From positions 1 through 53,948 of IMG/VR virus record IMGVR_UViG_3300043408_000051: DNA of 53,948 nucleotides; one strand, given 5' to 3'. This DNA is from a virus. Shown in pieces: positions 45,238 through 53,389 of the stretch. A model generated the notes under the pieces. That model worked only from the letters and a program-made list of their open reading frames with translations, did no database searches and was not told where the DNA came from. A program made the translations under genes and the position numbers. The number at the start of each line of letters is the position of its first letter. Position 1 is the first letter of the stretch.

Positions 45238-47957
45238 TATTTCTTACCTACTAACTTAAATAGATTTTCTTTTTCAAGTTGTGTTTTTACAATTTCAACA
45301 AGGTTCATAGCCTCTGCATACGATGCTTGTTGAACATTTACATTGATAGTTATAGAAGGTGCTAAGGTAACTCCCGTAGAAGATGAACCTAGTGTTGCTA
45401 CAGAAGGAGAACCACCACCTTGAAATTTGTATGGGTTTTGACCAGTTTTACCAGTCATCCATGCTGAGTTATTGATTGCAGATAAAATTTGCTCAGTAGA
45501 TTGGCCACTTCTAAGTGCATTAACAATGCCAGCATAACCACGTTCACTTGCATTTTTACCTGTTAAGGTTCCAACAGTTGCTGCATATCCATCTTCCCAA
45601 GACTTATAACTTTGGACTCCAACAGAATTCATGCTACTAGAGCCATTAAGAGAAAGTGTTGTATTTAGTGGATTGTAGTTTGCACTGTTTTTCCAGTGAC
45701 CACCTTCATGACGCATCCATGTTGTAAGAGCGTTGATAGCAGCATCATTAACAGGAGCACCTAATTTCGTAAGGAGACCTGCAGCCCATTCCTTTTCACT
45801 TCCAGTTCCAAGAATTACTCCAGAACCGCCACCACTAGTTTTTGCACCACTTGTGCCACCACTTAATGGATTTATTCCAGCACTTGCTGCTAACCCAAGC
45901 AATGAATCAGAACCGTATTGTTTTAAGTCATAATTCTGTGTTTGAATTCCAGAAACACCTGAACCAACACCAGCACCTAAAATGCTACCTAAACCAACTG
46001 CTCCTGCTTTTGTTAATTCTTCAGGATTTACTGGATTATTTTTTCCCTTACGTACTTCATAATGCAAATGAGGTCCAGTTACTTTTCCAGTATCACCGCT
46101 TTTTGCAATTAACTGTCCTCTGCTAACAACAGAACCTACAGAAACTAATACCTCAGACAAGTGACCGTACAAAGTTTGATAGCCGTTTCCATGGTCTATT
46201 TCAACAGTTTTTCCGTAGTCTGAACCAGGATTTGTGTTTATAACTATTCCATCTAACGATGCATGAACAGGAGTACCAACAGGACACGGATAATCTTGAC
46301 CTGTATGAGTTCCACCAGACCAAAGATTTCCTGATGCACCGTAAGGTGTTCCTACCCCACCGTTAGTAATTGGAGAAGCAGGGTTTGAACTCCCAGTACT
46401 ACTTCCACCAAAAGATGCTCCGTAACCTGGAGTACCACCACCAGAACCAAACCACCCAGCAATTCCACCAACACCAGCACCAATTACTGTTCCAACACCT
46501 GGAAAAATTGCTGTGCCAATTGCTGCTCCAATACCAGCAGCAGCAGCCGTAGAACCAGCACGAGTAACACTTTGGTTTACACCTAATTTATTACCTAGTG
46601 CTTTTCCACCCTTACCTGTTAAATACCCAGCAGCACCTGCTGCAAGAACGGTTCCACCTGCAGCAGCAGCACTAATACCTGCAGCACCTGCAGCAGCAGC
46701 AGTACCACCACCTGCTAAAGCCATACCGCCTTTTAGAACTGCACCCGCAGTCATAAGTCCAATAATTGTTTGAACACCTGCAAGGATTCCTCCTACTGCA
46801 ACACCAATTCCTTGTCCTGCACGTGACTCACCCATACCTCCCAAAAATCCAGAAACTCGTCCAGCAACACCAGCCATACTTTCTAATGCAGGATTAACAG
46901 TGTTTACAATTAAATCTGCTGCTGATTTAAAACCTGCTAATACAGGCTCTGTGTATGTATTTAAAACAGATGTATCGGAAGTAGTTATGCGTTGTTTATC
47001 TGCTAAAGGATTTTGCCCATACCCTAGTTTTGATAAATCTGTTGGCTTTCCTTGTGCCCTATCAACAGAATATTGCATAAATAACTGTCTTTGGTCTTCT
47101 GTCATACCTAAATCAGTTGCAGTTTTTCCAAAAATACCTGCTTGGAAACTTGTCATTGTTTCTTCTAGGGACATCTTGCCTTGTCCCTGAGTTAAGCGAC
47201 TGTAGATTTGACCAAATATTTCAGATTGGTTTCTAGCCTTACCAGTATTTGGGTCATAGGTGCTAATACCAATGTTGTACAACCTAGAAGAAAAATCTCC
47301 TTGGGTAAAACCAGACATAGCAACCATGGCATTTTCATTTGCCATATTCATGTAACGTGCAGCACCACCAACGTCTGCAACTAAAGCGTTGTATTGAGCA
47401 CTTCCTGGCATGATTCCACGTGCTGCAGCAATCGAAGCAATATTAGAAGGAGCAAGTGTGCTTGTTACACCACCTGCTAAACCACCAAAAGTTGCTTTAG
47501 TAATTCCTTGGTAACTCATATTAGAACGGATAGAGGCTCCGTAATAATTACCAGCACTTGCTCCAACTTCAGCAACTCCTGGAACTGCTGCCATTACTCC
47601 AGCAGCAATACCAAAGGTTGCTTGTGCAACACCTTGTGCAACTCCTAGTGCTTTGGCTCCACGAGTAGGTGTCAAACCATAGCGAGTAGCCTCCATACCT
47701 TCTCGCATAGCGATTTCGGCAGTGCTATCAACTCTTTCTTGTCCACCAAAAGTTGCTTTTTCCATGTGAGGCATCTGGCTACCTTGACCAGTACCAATAT
47801 GGCGGTCACCACCGCCCTTGGCGGATTTTGCTTTTCCAGCAACTCCGCCCATAGAACCTTCAAGGCGTTTGGTAATTTGCTCAGCAGAAGTCAGGCTTTT
47901 GACAATGCTGGATAATAATTCGTCGGTTTGTTTTAACGAATCATTTAATTCTGCCAC
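45237..47957 (-). CDS. Tape measure protein with M23 peptidase and lysozyme-like domains (906 aa)
   Basis: Residues 1-500 are Ala/Gly-rich helices with hydrophobic stretches, typical of the tape measure that sets tail length. About 545-645 is an M23 metallopeptidase: HTGQD and HLHYEV supply zinc ligands, so cross-bridge cleavage is likely. About 730-860 resembles a lysozyme-like glycan hydrolase (WMRHEGGHWKN, NPLNTT, VQSYKSWEDGYAATVGTL). A final beta segment follows. Start is GTG 47957 with AAGGAG upstream. Both enzymes presumably open the host wall during DNA injection. At about 0.15 nm per residue the tail would be near 135 nm, an estimate based on general tape-measure scaling. Confidence 0.9.
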   Translation of the reverse strand: MAELNDSLKQTDELLSSIVKSLTSAEQITKRLEGSMGGVAGKAKSAKGGGDRHIGTGQGSQMPHMEKATFGGQERVDSTAEIAMREGMEATRYGLTPTRGAKALGVAQGVAQATFGIAAGVMAAVPGVAEVGASAGNYYGASIRSNMSYQGITKATFGGLAGGVTSTLAPSNIASIAAARGIMPGSAQYNALVADVGGAARYMNMANENAMVAMSGFTQGDFSSRLYNIGISTYDPNTGKARNQSEIFGQIYSRLTQGQGKMSLEETMTSFQAGIFGKTATDLGMTEDQRQLFMQYSVDRAQGKPTDLSKLGYGQNPLADKQRITTSDTSVLNTYTEPVLAGFKSAADLIVNTVNPALESMAGVAGRVSGFLGGMGESRAGQGIGVAVGGILAGVQTIIGLMTAGAVLKGGMALAGGGTAAAAGAAGISAAAAGGTVLAAGAAGYLTGKGGKALGNKLGVNQSVTRAGSTAAAAGIGAAIGTAIFPGVGTVIGAGVGGIAGWFGSGGGTPGYGASFGGSSTGSSNPASPITNGGVGTPYGASGNLWSGGTHTGQDYPCPVGTPVHASLDGIVINTNPGSDYGKTVEIDHGNGYQTLYGHLSEVLVSVGSVVSRGQLIAKSGDTGKVTGPHLHYEVRKGKNNPVNPEELTKAGAVGLGSILGAGVGSGVSGIQTQNYDLKQYGSDSLLGLAASAGINPLSGGTSGAKTSGGGSGVILGTGSEKEWAAGLLTKLGAPVNDAAINALTTWMRHEGGHWKNSANYNPLNTTLSLNGSSSMNSVGVQSYKSWEDGYAATVGTLTGKNASERGYAGIVNALRSGQSTEQILSAINNSAWMTGKTGQNPYKFQGGGSPSVATLGSSSTGVTLAPSITINVNVQQASYAEAMNLVEIVKTQLEKENLFKLVGKK

Positions 47958-47966
47958 GTCAACTCC

Positions 47967-48107
47967 TTAGTAACCTTCTTTAGCAAGTGCTAACCAATTT
48001 TTTCTTTCTCTGACTGAAAGTTCTTTTATCTCAGTGAGAGTCCAACCCTGATGCCTTTCCGACAATGCTAACCATTCAGCCATCAATGTCGGATAATGAG
48101 ATACCTT
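47967..48107 (-). CDS. Frameshift-dependent extension of the tail assembly chaperone (46 aa)
   Basis: The frame +1 to the chaperone gene is open from just upstream of its stop and encodes 46 residues ending YPTLMAEWLALSE..., then WTLTEIKELSVRERKNWLAL. This resembles the T part of chaperone G/GT pairs that lie before tape measure genes. At the chaperone end the mRNA reads CGC TTT TAA G: a tRNA on TTT can slip one base to TTT, with AAG then read in place of the TAA stop. There is no ribosome site for an independent start at ATG 48083 (38 aa), so frameshifting is favoured over separate translation. Confidence 0.6.
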   Translation of the reverse strand, partial: KVSHYPTLMAEWLALSERHQGWTLTEIKELSVRERKNWLALAKEGY

Positions 48108-48912
48108 AAAAGCGAAACAAAATCCCTAAATTAATAGGAGTTTTTACCTCACCTTCGCAGTCAGGACAAGGCACTGAAATATCTTCAAATACTGGTCCAA
48201 TTGCGTTTTTATTGATTGCTTCACCAATTAAGCGTCTATCACTAATGCCTAAGTTTTGAATCTGTGCTTTACTGATAACAGGTCTTCCGTTAATCTTAAG
48301 GATGCAGTTTTCAAGAAGAATAGTTGTTAATTCTGACATCGTTTTGTCAGAGTTATTAACCAACTCTTTTTGACAATAACCTGTTGGGAGTGTGGCTACT
48401 ACTTCTCCACACTTTGCATTGATAACAAAAGTAGGTTCATCTACTAGAGTTTTTACTTTAATGTCTTCATTAATATCCACTGTAACTGGCTTAAAAGCAT
48501 TGCACCCGCCACAAAAACCTTGCAGTTCTGGTGTACTACCAAAAGTTGCTTTATAAATTCCAAGCATGATGGCATCTCTGTCTCCAGCCAACATAGCGTC
48601 TAAAGCATCTTCGGTAGCAGGTTCTTTACCAATTTTTACAGTGCCACGACTTATAACTTGCAGGAGAGCCTTTCCAAGATTTTGTGCTCTTGCAATTGCT
48701 TCCTCATCTTTTCCAGTCAATTCACGTACCTCAACTGTTGTCACACTCTCCCCAGCAGCATTTATAAATCCGCCAGGGAGAGTTACGTGAACATCAGTAG
48801 GGGGTGTAACTACAACTGTTTGTTTTTCTTTTTCAGGTTCAGCCATCGCTTGTGAAACCAACTGGTTAACAAGGTCTGGATTTTCAGATGCTTTTACGGT
48901 TTGAGTAGTCAT
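48106..48912 (-). CDS. Tail assembly chaperone / gp26-like protein (268 aa)
   Basis: Placed between the tube and tape measure genes, the standard slot for a tail assembly chaperone. The N-terminal domain has VTTVEVRELTGKDEEAIARA, a recurring chaperone or gp26-like stretch; the C-terminus has CPDCEGEVKTPI, a zinc-ribbon half that pairs with the earlier CGGC. It would keep the tape measure soluble and start tube assembly. AAAGGAAA precedes ATG 48912. The stop lies on a TTT-TAA slippery site leading into a +1 extension. Confidence 0.75.
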   Translation of the reverse strand: MTTQTVKASENPDLVNQLVSQAMAEPEKEKQTVVVTPPTDVHVTLPGGFINAAGESVTTVEVRELTGKDEEAIARAQNLGKALLQVISRGTVKIGKEPATEDALDAMLAGDRDAIMLGIYKATFGSTPELQGFCGGCNAFKPVTVDINEDIKVKTLVDEPTFVINAKCGEVVATLPTGYCQKELVNNSDKTMSELTTILLENCILKINGRPVISKAQIQNLGISDRRLIGEAINKNAIGPVFEDISVPCPDCEGEVKTPINLGILFRF

Positions 48913-48935
48913 GTTATTTTCCTTTAGTTAGTTAG

Positions 48936-49556
48936 TTACGCTTTTGCTGGTGGTGTATCTACAGGACCAGCAGAGACAAACTTCTTGTTAGAATCGAAAG
49001 AAGAGAATGAGGTATCAAATCCTTCGTGTACTAGAGTCATTTGCTCAACAAGAAGAGAGTTATCGCCAGCGTTAAGGTCTGAGTAAGCAAGTGCTGTAGG
49101 CCAGCAGTTGTAGAACTTAAAGCGCATTGCGACATCTTCTGTTGTTGCGTTTGTCTCCATTGTTGAGATTGGGTGTGGTAGAACAGAAATCTCAATATCG
49201 CAACGGAAGTTTTGATTGATAGTTCTGTTTCCACCATTTTGAACTGTGTAGAACATGTTCTTCATCCAGTTCCAGCCCTGCTTATTTCCAATAAGTACGC
49301 CTCTTTGTAGAGTAACTGGCTGGAAAGAAGTTTGACCAGGAATCTGGTGAACAGTTGTATTGTAGCCACCTTCACGATAAGGAATAGAGTCTGTGGTTAC
49401 CGCCATTCCTGAAACTGAAGTAAAGCCCATAGTTGCTGTTGTTAAATCAGAAATGTTAGTGTCATTTGAGTTCAATGGGTAAAAATTGACCAAAAACCTA
49501 AAGTTTCTGATTGGGTCAGTCGCAAGACTGGACCTGTTTTTATCTACGAATGCCAT
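48936..49556 (-). CDS. Tail tube protein, gp19-like (206 aa)
   Basis: Matches the contractile-tail tube family: PIRNFRFLVNF near the start, YREGGYNTTVHQIPGQTSFQPVTLQRGVL in the middle, and a beta-rich end. It polymerises into the inner tube. AAAAGGAG precedes the ATG. Directly downstream of the sheath gene, the conserved gene order of myoviruses. Confidence 0.93.
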   Translation of the reverse strand: MAFVDKNRSSLATDPIRNFRFLVNFYPLNSNDTNISDLTTATMGFTSVSGMAVTTDSIPYREGGYNTTVHQIPGQTSFQPVTLQRGVLIGNKQGWNWMKNMFYTVQNGGNRTINQNFRCDIEISVLPHPISTMETNATTEDVAMRFKFYNCWPTALAYSDLNAGDNSLLVEQMTLVHEGFDTSFSSFDSNKKFVSAGPVDTPPAKA

Positions 49557-49576
49557 TTTTATCTAGGCTCCTTTTC

Positions 49577-51100
49577 TTAGTTTAAGGTCTTCTGGCTAAG
49601 GTTAATAACCACGAATTCCGCAGGGTACTGCAAAGCCACACCAACTTCGATGCGAACTTCGCCACTAGCGATAGAGGCTGCAGTATTGTTTTCAGAATCG
49701 CACTTGATGAAGTACGCCTCTGCTGGAGAATTTCCACGTAATCCTCCTTGATTGCGGTATTCGTTTAAGAAGGTGTTGATGGTCGTATTAATACGACCCC
49801 ACAACTGCTCATTATTATTTTCGAACAACGCAAACTCTGTTAGGTTTTGCAAACTCTTACGAATGTAAATAAGCGAACGACGCATATTTACATACTTGTT
49901 TGCTGTTCCATCTTGTAGCAGTGTACGTGCACCCATAACTGAGATACCAGCACCTGGAATTTGACGGATAGGGTTAATTGGATATTTACTTGAGTTAAGG
50001 CTATCCAACTCAGTAGTAGTAAATGTCTTTTCTGTAGAAACTACTCCAACAAGGTTTGCTGTTAAACCAGCAGGTGCCTTAAATGGACCAACAGTTGCAT
50101 CTGTTCTTAAGAACAAACCAGCAACTGCACCTGCAGGACCAACTTTACGTGTAGCACCAGTTGCTACGCCAAGAGGGTCAGAAACAAATACGTGAGGATA
50201 GTAAACAGCAGCAAAACTTCTACCAGCACCAAGTGAATCTGCGGTGCTAAGTGCTTGTGCAACTGTGCGGTCTTTTTGAGTCTCTCCTACATAGAAGTTT
50301 TTCTGTGAACGTTCGCAAGCAGAAGCAACGTCAAGTTGAATCTGTGTTGCTTGATTTGCATTTAACAAATCGTATAGTCCAGGCAAAAATACAACTAGAG
50401 GACGGTCAATTGTTTCAATTGCTGCTACTACTCCGTCTGTTGAACTTGAGTAGTCAGTGTCAATAACAGCGTTTCCATTGCTACCTCCAGTAAATGGTAC
50501 AACAGAGGTTGATGGTAGGTTTGTGTTGTCACTAACAGTACATGTAAACAATTGAGAAACTGAGTTAATTACAGTTGGTGCATAACTATTCGAAAGAGGT
50601 TCATCAGTATAAACATTCTCATACTGCTCGACTAGAACGTCATCTAGAATGCTAGAAGATGTTCCAGGGATGCCTTCTTTATAGATAGCAATATTGAGGG
50701 AGTTTCCTACAGCAGTTCCGCTTTGAATTTGAACACGGTAGTTATTTCCATCAGTGCCTTTGTTTTTAGCAGTCAAAGTCAAAACGGTTCCAGCACCAGA
50801 TGAGCGAGGAACTACGCCTGTTGCAGCAACTGCACCTTGACCGATAATTCTTTTAACATAAAGTTCTCTTCCCCCGTTTTGGAAAAAGAGAGAAACAGCA
50901 AATGTTGCTGGGAATAATGAGTTATACCCACCAAACTGCTTTGTAAATTCGTACCATGAGTTAACCAAGGTCAACGTTGTTGGTCCTTGGGCAAATGGTG
51001 CAGCGACCATACCAGCAGCCTGTGCTGTTATGGAGTTAGTAATTGGAGCAGGGAGCAGGACTTCACTAATGTAAATTCCTGGTCTTTTATACACTGCCAT
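49577..51100 (-). CDS. Tail sheath protein (507 aa)
   Basis: Starts MAVYKRPGIYISEV, the classical sheath opening, and has a C-terminal domain with RRSLIYIRKSLQNLTEFALFENN and VVINL, typical for the strand that links sheath subunits. An inserted exposed domain lies around 100-230. It contracts to drive the tube into the cell. This gene is the clearest evidence that the phage is a myovirus. Confidence 0.95.
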   Translation of the reverse strand: MAVYKRPGIYISEVLLPAPITNSITAQAAGMVAAPFAQGPTTLTLVNSWYEFTKQFGGYNSLFPATFAVSLFFQNGGRELYVKRIIGQGAVAATGVVPRSSGAGTVLTLTAKNKGTDGNNYRVQIQSGTAVGNSLNIAIYKEGIPGTSSSILDDVLVEQYENVYTDEPLSNSYAPTVINSVSQLFTCTVSDNTNLPSTSVVPFTGGSNGNAVIDTDYSSSTDGVVAAIETIDRPLVVFLPGLYDLLNANQATQIQLDVASACERSQKNFYVGETQKDRTVAQALSTADSLGAGRSFAAVYYPHVFVSDPLGVATGATRKVGPAGAVAGLFLRTDATVGPFKAPAGLTANLVGVVSTEKTFTTTELDSLNSSKYPINPIRQIPGAGISVMGARTLLQDGTANKYVNMRRSLIYIRKSLQNLTEFALFENNNEQLWGRINTTINTFLNEYRNQGGLRGNSPAEAYFIKCDSENNTAASIASGEVRIEVGVALQYPAEFVVINLSQKTLN

Positions 51101-51136
51101 GATTTCTCCTATCTAGGTTGTTGGTAGAGGGTCCGA

Positions 51137-51784
51137 TTATGAGCGAGATGTTTGTTCGTAGTTGACTCCGATGATTCTCTGCCTTGGAGCAGGAGCGGAA
51201 CCAATGACTTTAACTTTTTGTACCTTGTAGAACTCTTCGTACATATCCTGAGCAATTTCACTTGAAATACGCACAGTAATTGCATTTACAAACAGGCGTT
51301 TAGCCTGTTCTACAACGTCTCGTTTTGAGACATCGAGAACATCAAGACGACGGACGGTATCGTCATTACCGATTAAAGTTGCGTTACGAAACTTTAACCT
51401 TGAGTAAAGCAACTCACTAAGAATCGCTCTATCATGTCGAGGGTGGCGTGAATAAGTTGTTACTTGGTAGTCGATATTGACTGGAATTGGGTAATCAATC
51501 TGCCAAGATTTATTAGTAGGGAAATTGGCAGGCTGTAAATATGGAGCAGTAGTTTTGTCTACTTTTCCTCTATGTGAGCGTGCACGGTCTTCTATAATGT
51601 CAATTAAATCAATAGTAATAAATGGGTATGTCTGGTCTCTAAGTTCTACGTCAGGTTGACCAAACCACACCTGTACAGGACGACCAATTTGTTCATTGTC
51701 TGCTCTTTGGTCATGTACAAGAATTCCTTTGAGGTGTTCTTTTAACATGTTGTCTTCTTCTAGAAATAGAGGACCTAATGTCAT
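51137..51784 (-). CDS. Putative tail terminator / neck protein (215 aa)
   Basis: Alpha/beta protein with PFITIDLIDIIEDRARSHRG and PIPVNIDYQVTTYSRHPRHDRAILSELLY, a pattern typical of tail terminator or completion proteins next to sheath genes. ATG 51784 overlaps the upstream stop as ATGA; AAGAGG is its ribosome site. The assignment rests on gene order more than on motif. Confidence 0.6.
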   Translation of the reverse strand: MTLGPLFLEEDNMLKEHLKGILVHDQRADNEQIGRPVQVWFGQPDVELRDQTYPFITIDLIDIIEDRARSHRGKVDKTTAPYLQPANFPTNKSWQIDYPIPVNIDYQVTTYSRHPRHDRAILSELLYSRLKFRNATLIGNDDTVRRLDVLDVSKRDVVEQAKRLFVNAITVRISSEIAQDMYEEFYKVQKVKVIGSAPAPRQRIIGVNYEQTSRS

Positions 51785-52143
51785 AGCACACCTCTTAAAG
51801 AAACTTGAACGCTTTTTAAAAGAAACTTCTCTGCTTCTTCTGGGCGATTAGAGAAACGTCTAATAGCCCCAGTAGGTTGACGGTTAGGGGTTCCGTACTC
51901 CCAGTTATTTGCCAATGACTTATACTTTGCAGGGATATTGATACTAAAATGGTTATTAGAATACGAGACTTTAATAGCGTCAACAATATCGGGATTCCAA
52001 CCGCTTGCTCGTGTCTCATTACGCAACTCAAGCGTCATAAATTGAGCGGTTTGACGTGCTGCTTTTAAAAAGGCTGGTTTAAGTTTAGTTATTTGTCTCA
52101 CGGCGTGACTTCTTTGAGTTGAAAAGTAGTTTAGTTCCGACAT
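51781..52143 (-). CDS. HK97 gp10-like neck protein (120 aa)
   Basis: A helical N-terminal half (KAARQTAQFMTLELRNET) and a strand pair with EYGTPNRQPTGAIRRF match the head-closure/neck family of HK97 gp10. It would join the portal-side neck to the tail. Start at ATG 52143, although this overlaps the upstream gene by 59 bases; GTG 52101 is an alternative that shortens the overlap. Confidence 0.65.
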   Translation of the reverse strand: MSELNYFSTQRSHAVRQITKLKPAFLKAARQTAQFMTLELRNETRASGWNPDIVDAIKVSYSNNHFSINIPAKYKSLANNWEYGTPNRQPTGAIRRFSNRPEEAEKFLLKSVQVSLRGVL

Positions 52144-52273
52144 ACCCAGCCAAAAGACCAATTACAAAATTATGCTGATTATGTGGTTTAAAACCGTACA
52201 TACCTTTTACGAACTCATCACGCTCACTAGCAGATTGCATATTAGCAACCTGTTCGTACCATGGAGTAGACAT
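52085..52273 (-). CDS. Small single-pass membrane protein (62 aa)
   Basis: AAGGAG precedes ATG 52273. The C-terminal third contains one hydrophobic segment (NFVIGLLAGYVGTKLLF) followed by a basic tail (NSKKSRR), consistent with one membrane pass. The N-terminal 35 residues are polar and contain aromatic residues. It overlaps the neck gene by 59 bases. Possible lysis or superinfection role, unproven. Confidence 0.6.
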   Translation of the reverse strand: MSTPWYEQVANMQSASERDEFVKGMYGFKPHNQHNFVIGLLAGYVGTKLLFNSKKSRRETNN

Positions 52274-52353
52274 AGAAATCTCCTTAAAGCAGCAGTTAAA
52301 TCAGCAAGTAAAGCAACAAGACCCGCACGGTTCTTATTAAGACAAGGATAAAG

Positions 52354-52376
52354 AAAAAGCCCCCAGTCGGGGGCTT
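52354..52376 (-). terminator. Intrinsic terminator before the neck genes
   Basis: AAGCCCCC (52357-52364) pairs with GGGGGCTT (52369-52376) around a 4-base loop; on the minus strand the hairpin is followed by TTTCTT, extending T residues from the stem base. It ends the transcript of the small basic genes and collagen-like fibre to the right. The rest of the 52274-52397 gap holds no gene. Confidence 0.8.
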
Positions 52377-52397
52377 AAACTTTAACTCTTTTACAGA

Positions 52398-52559
52398 TTA
52401 CATACCCTTTTTACGAGGTAATTGCTTTTGGTTCTTTCCTTTTACTCCAGAACCATTTTTCATTGCTTTTAATGCTTGAAAATCTTTGCCTTCAATCTTT
52501 TTAGGATTCCCAGCAACTTGAGCGATTTTCTTTTGCTTAGGGGATAGTTCTTTAGCCAT
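52398..52559 (-). CDS. Small basic protein (53 aa)
   Basis: A Lys-rich helical N-terminus (MAKELSPKQKKIAQVAGNPKKI) and an unstructured basic end (QLPRKKGM). It resembles short phage proteins of unknown role found near virion genes. ATG 52559 lies 4 bases after the upstream stop; the terminator lies just downstream. No catalytic feature. Confidence 0.65.
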   Translation of the reverse strand: MAKELSPKQKKIAQVAGNPKKIEGKDFQALKAMKNGSGVKGKNQKQLPRKKGM

Positions 52560-52563
52560 TGGA

Positions 52564-52695
52564 TTACTTCTTCTTGCTATCTTTGGCTTTGCCTTTTAGC
52601 ATGGAGGCTTTCTTCTTATCATCCATGGCAGAACCCTTACCCTTGCCGTAACCAGCCTGTCCTTTTTTCTTACCGCATCCGCATACAGCACACAT
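52564..52695 (-). CDS. Tiny Cys- and Lys-rich protein (43 aa)
   Basis: N-terminus MCAVCGCGKKKGQ supplies a CxxCxC metal-binding start, followed by a Gly/Lys-rich linker and a charged C-terminal helix. The frame is complete, closely spaced and in the same orientation as its neighbours. No family recognised; may bind a metal or nucleic acid. Confidence 0.6.
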   Translation of the reverse strand: MCAVCGCGKKKGQAGYGKGKGSAMDDKKKASMLKGKAKDSKKK

Positions 52696-52699
52696 TGCA

Positions 52700-52978
52700 T
52701 TACTCGCTTTCTAATGTAGTAGCAAACCGAAGAAGGTCTTCGGAAGCAATTTTAACAAAAGGTAAAACGGAGTCAAGAGCATCTAACTCAGACTTTAAGT
52801 TTCCTAAAGAAGCAATGGTTTGTTCTTTAGAAAGAGCGTTCTCTGTTACCTGGTCTTTTAAAATCGTAATTTTTGCAGCAATAGGACGCACTGCTGCTAG
52901 TGCTGAGGCATTGTGCTCATTTTCTGGAAAGTCAACTAGCCCCTTTACCAAAAAGTCTAACTCGCTTGCTAAGTTCAT
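52700..52978 (-). CDS. Hypothetical helical protein (92 aa)
   Basis: Almost entirely helical with leucine spacing compatible with a coiled coil (LASELDFLVKGLVDF, then SLGNLKSELDALDSVLPF). The ATG overlaps the upstream stop as ATGA. Its role in this cluster of small virion-region genes is unknown. Confidence 0.65.
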   Translation of the reverse strand: MNLASELDFLVKGLVDFPENEHNASALAAVRPIAAKITILKDQVTENALSKEQTIASLGNLKSELDALDSVLPFVKIASEDLLRFATTLESE

Positions 52979-53121
52979 TTCTTACCTTTCTTAGGTGCTG
53001 CTACTTTCTTTTTTCCTGAACCTTCAGGAACACAGTTTGGCACCTTTTTGCCGTTTTTGGTCTTCATACCTACTTGAACATACCCTTTCCAACAAGGGTC
53101 TGCAGCAACTTTGGTCGCCAT
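52975..53121 (-). CDS. Small basic protein with CWKGYxQVGMK motif (48 aa)
   Basis: The segment DPCWKGYVQVGMKTKNGKKV, followed by PNC, resembles a short module found in several phage structural or scaffold proteins, followed by a Lys-rich tail. The start shares an A with the upstream stop (TAATG) and the stop overlaps the next start (ATGA). Probably virion-associated; no function is known to me. Confidence 0.65.
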   Translation of the reverse strand: MATKVAADPCWKGYVQVGMKTKNGKKVPNCVPEGSGKKKVAAPKKGKK

Positions 53122-53387
53122 TATTTACTCCTAGCCTTATGAGGGTTTTTCTTGTGCCAATCTTTAACGCCTTTTACTCCCTGTGAAACTGTCTTTATTG
53201 AGCCTTGGCTTTGTTTGGTTAAGTTAATCTTATCGTATTTACCCTGTTTAGAGTTTGTGTGCTCAACCACGACATCGCCCTTTTTATTTTTTGAGACTTT
53301 GTGTGCAATGTGAGCCTTACGACCAGGAACACCAACAGCAATAGTTACTGGTTTTTCTGGTTTAACAGGTTTCTTTTTTTCCGCCAT
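53121..53387 (-). CDS. Small basic protein (88 aa)
   Basis: Lys/Pro-rich N-terminus (MAEKKKPVKPEKP), a short beta-rich core (TIAVGVPGRKAHIAHKV) and a basic tail (DWHKKNPHKARSK). Coupled to the next gene by TAATG. The composition is like a nucleic-acid-binding or decoration protein. No family recognised. Confidence 0.65.
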   Translation of the reverse strand: MAEKKKPVKPEKPVTIAVGVPGRKAHIAHKVSKNKKGDVVVEHTNSKQGKYDKINLTKQSQGSIKTVSQGVKGVKDWHKKNPHKARSK

Positions 53388-53389
53388 AA

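Noticed and set aside
45733-47190. Plus-strand Pro/Ala- and Gln/Leu-rich frames opposite the tape measure gene
   Set aside because: They mirror the Ala/Gly-rich tape measure codons and have no ribosome sites or protein-like composition.
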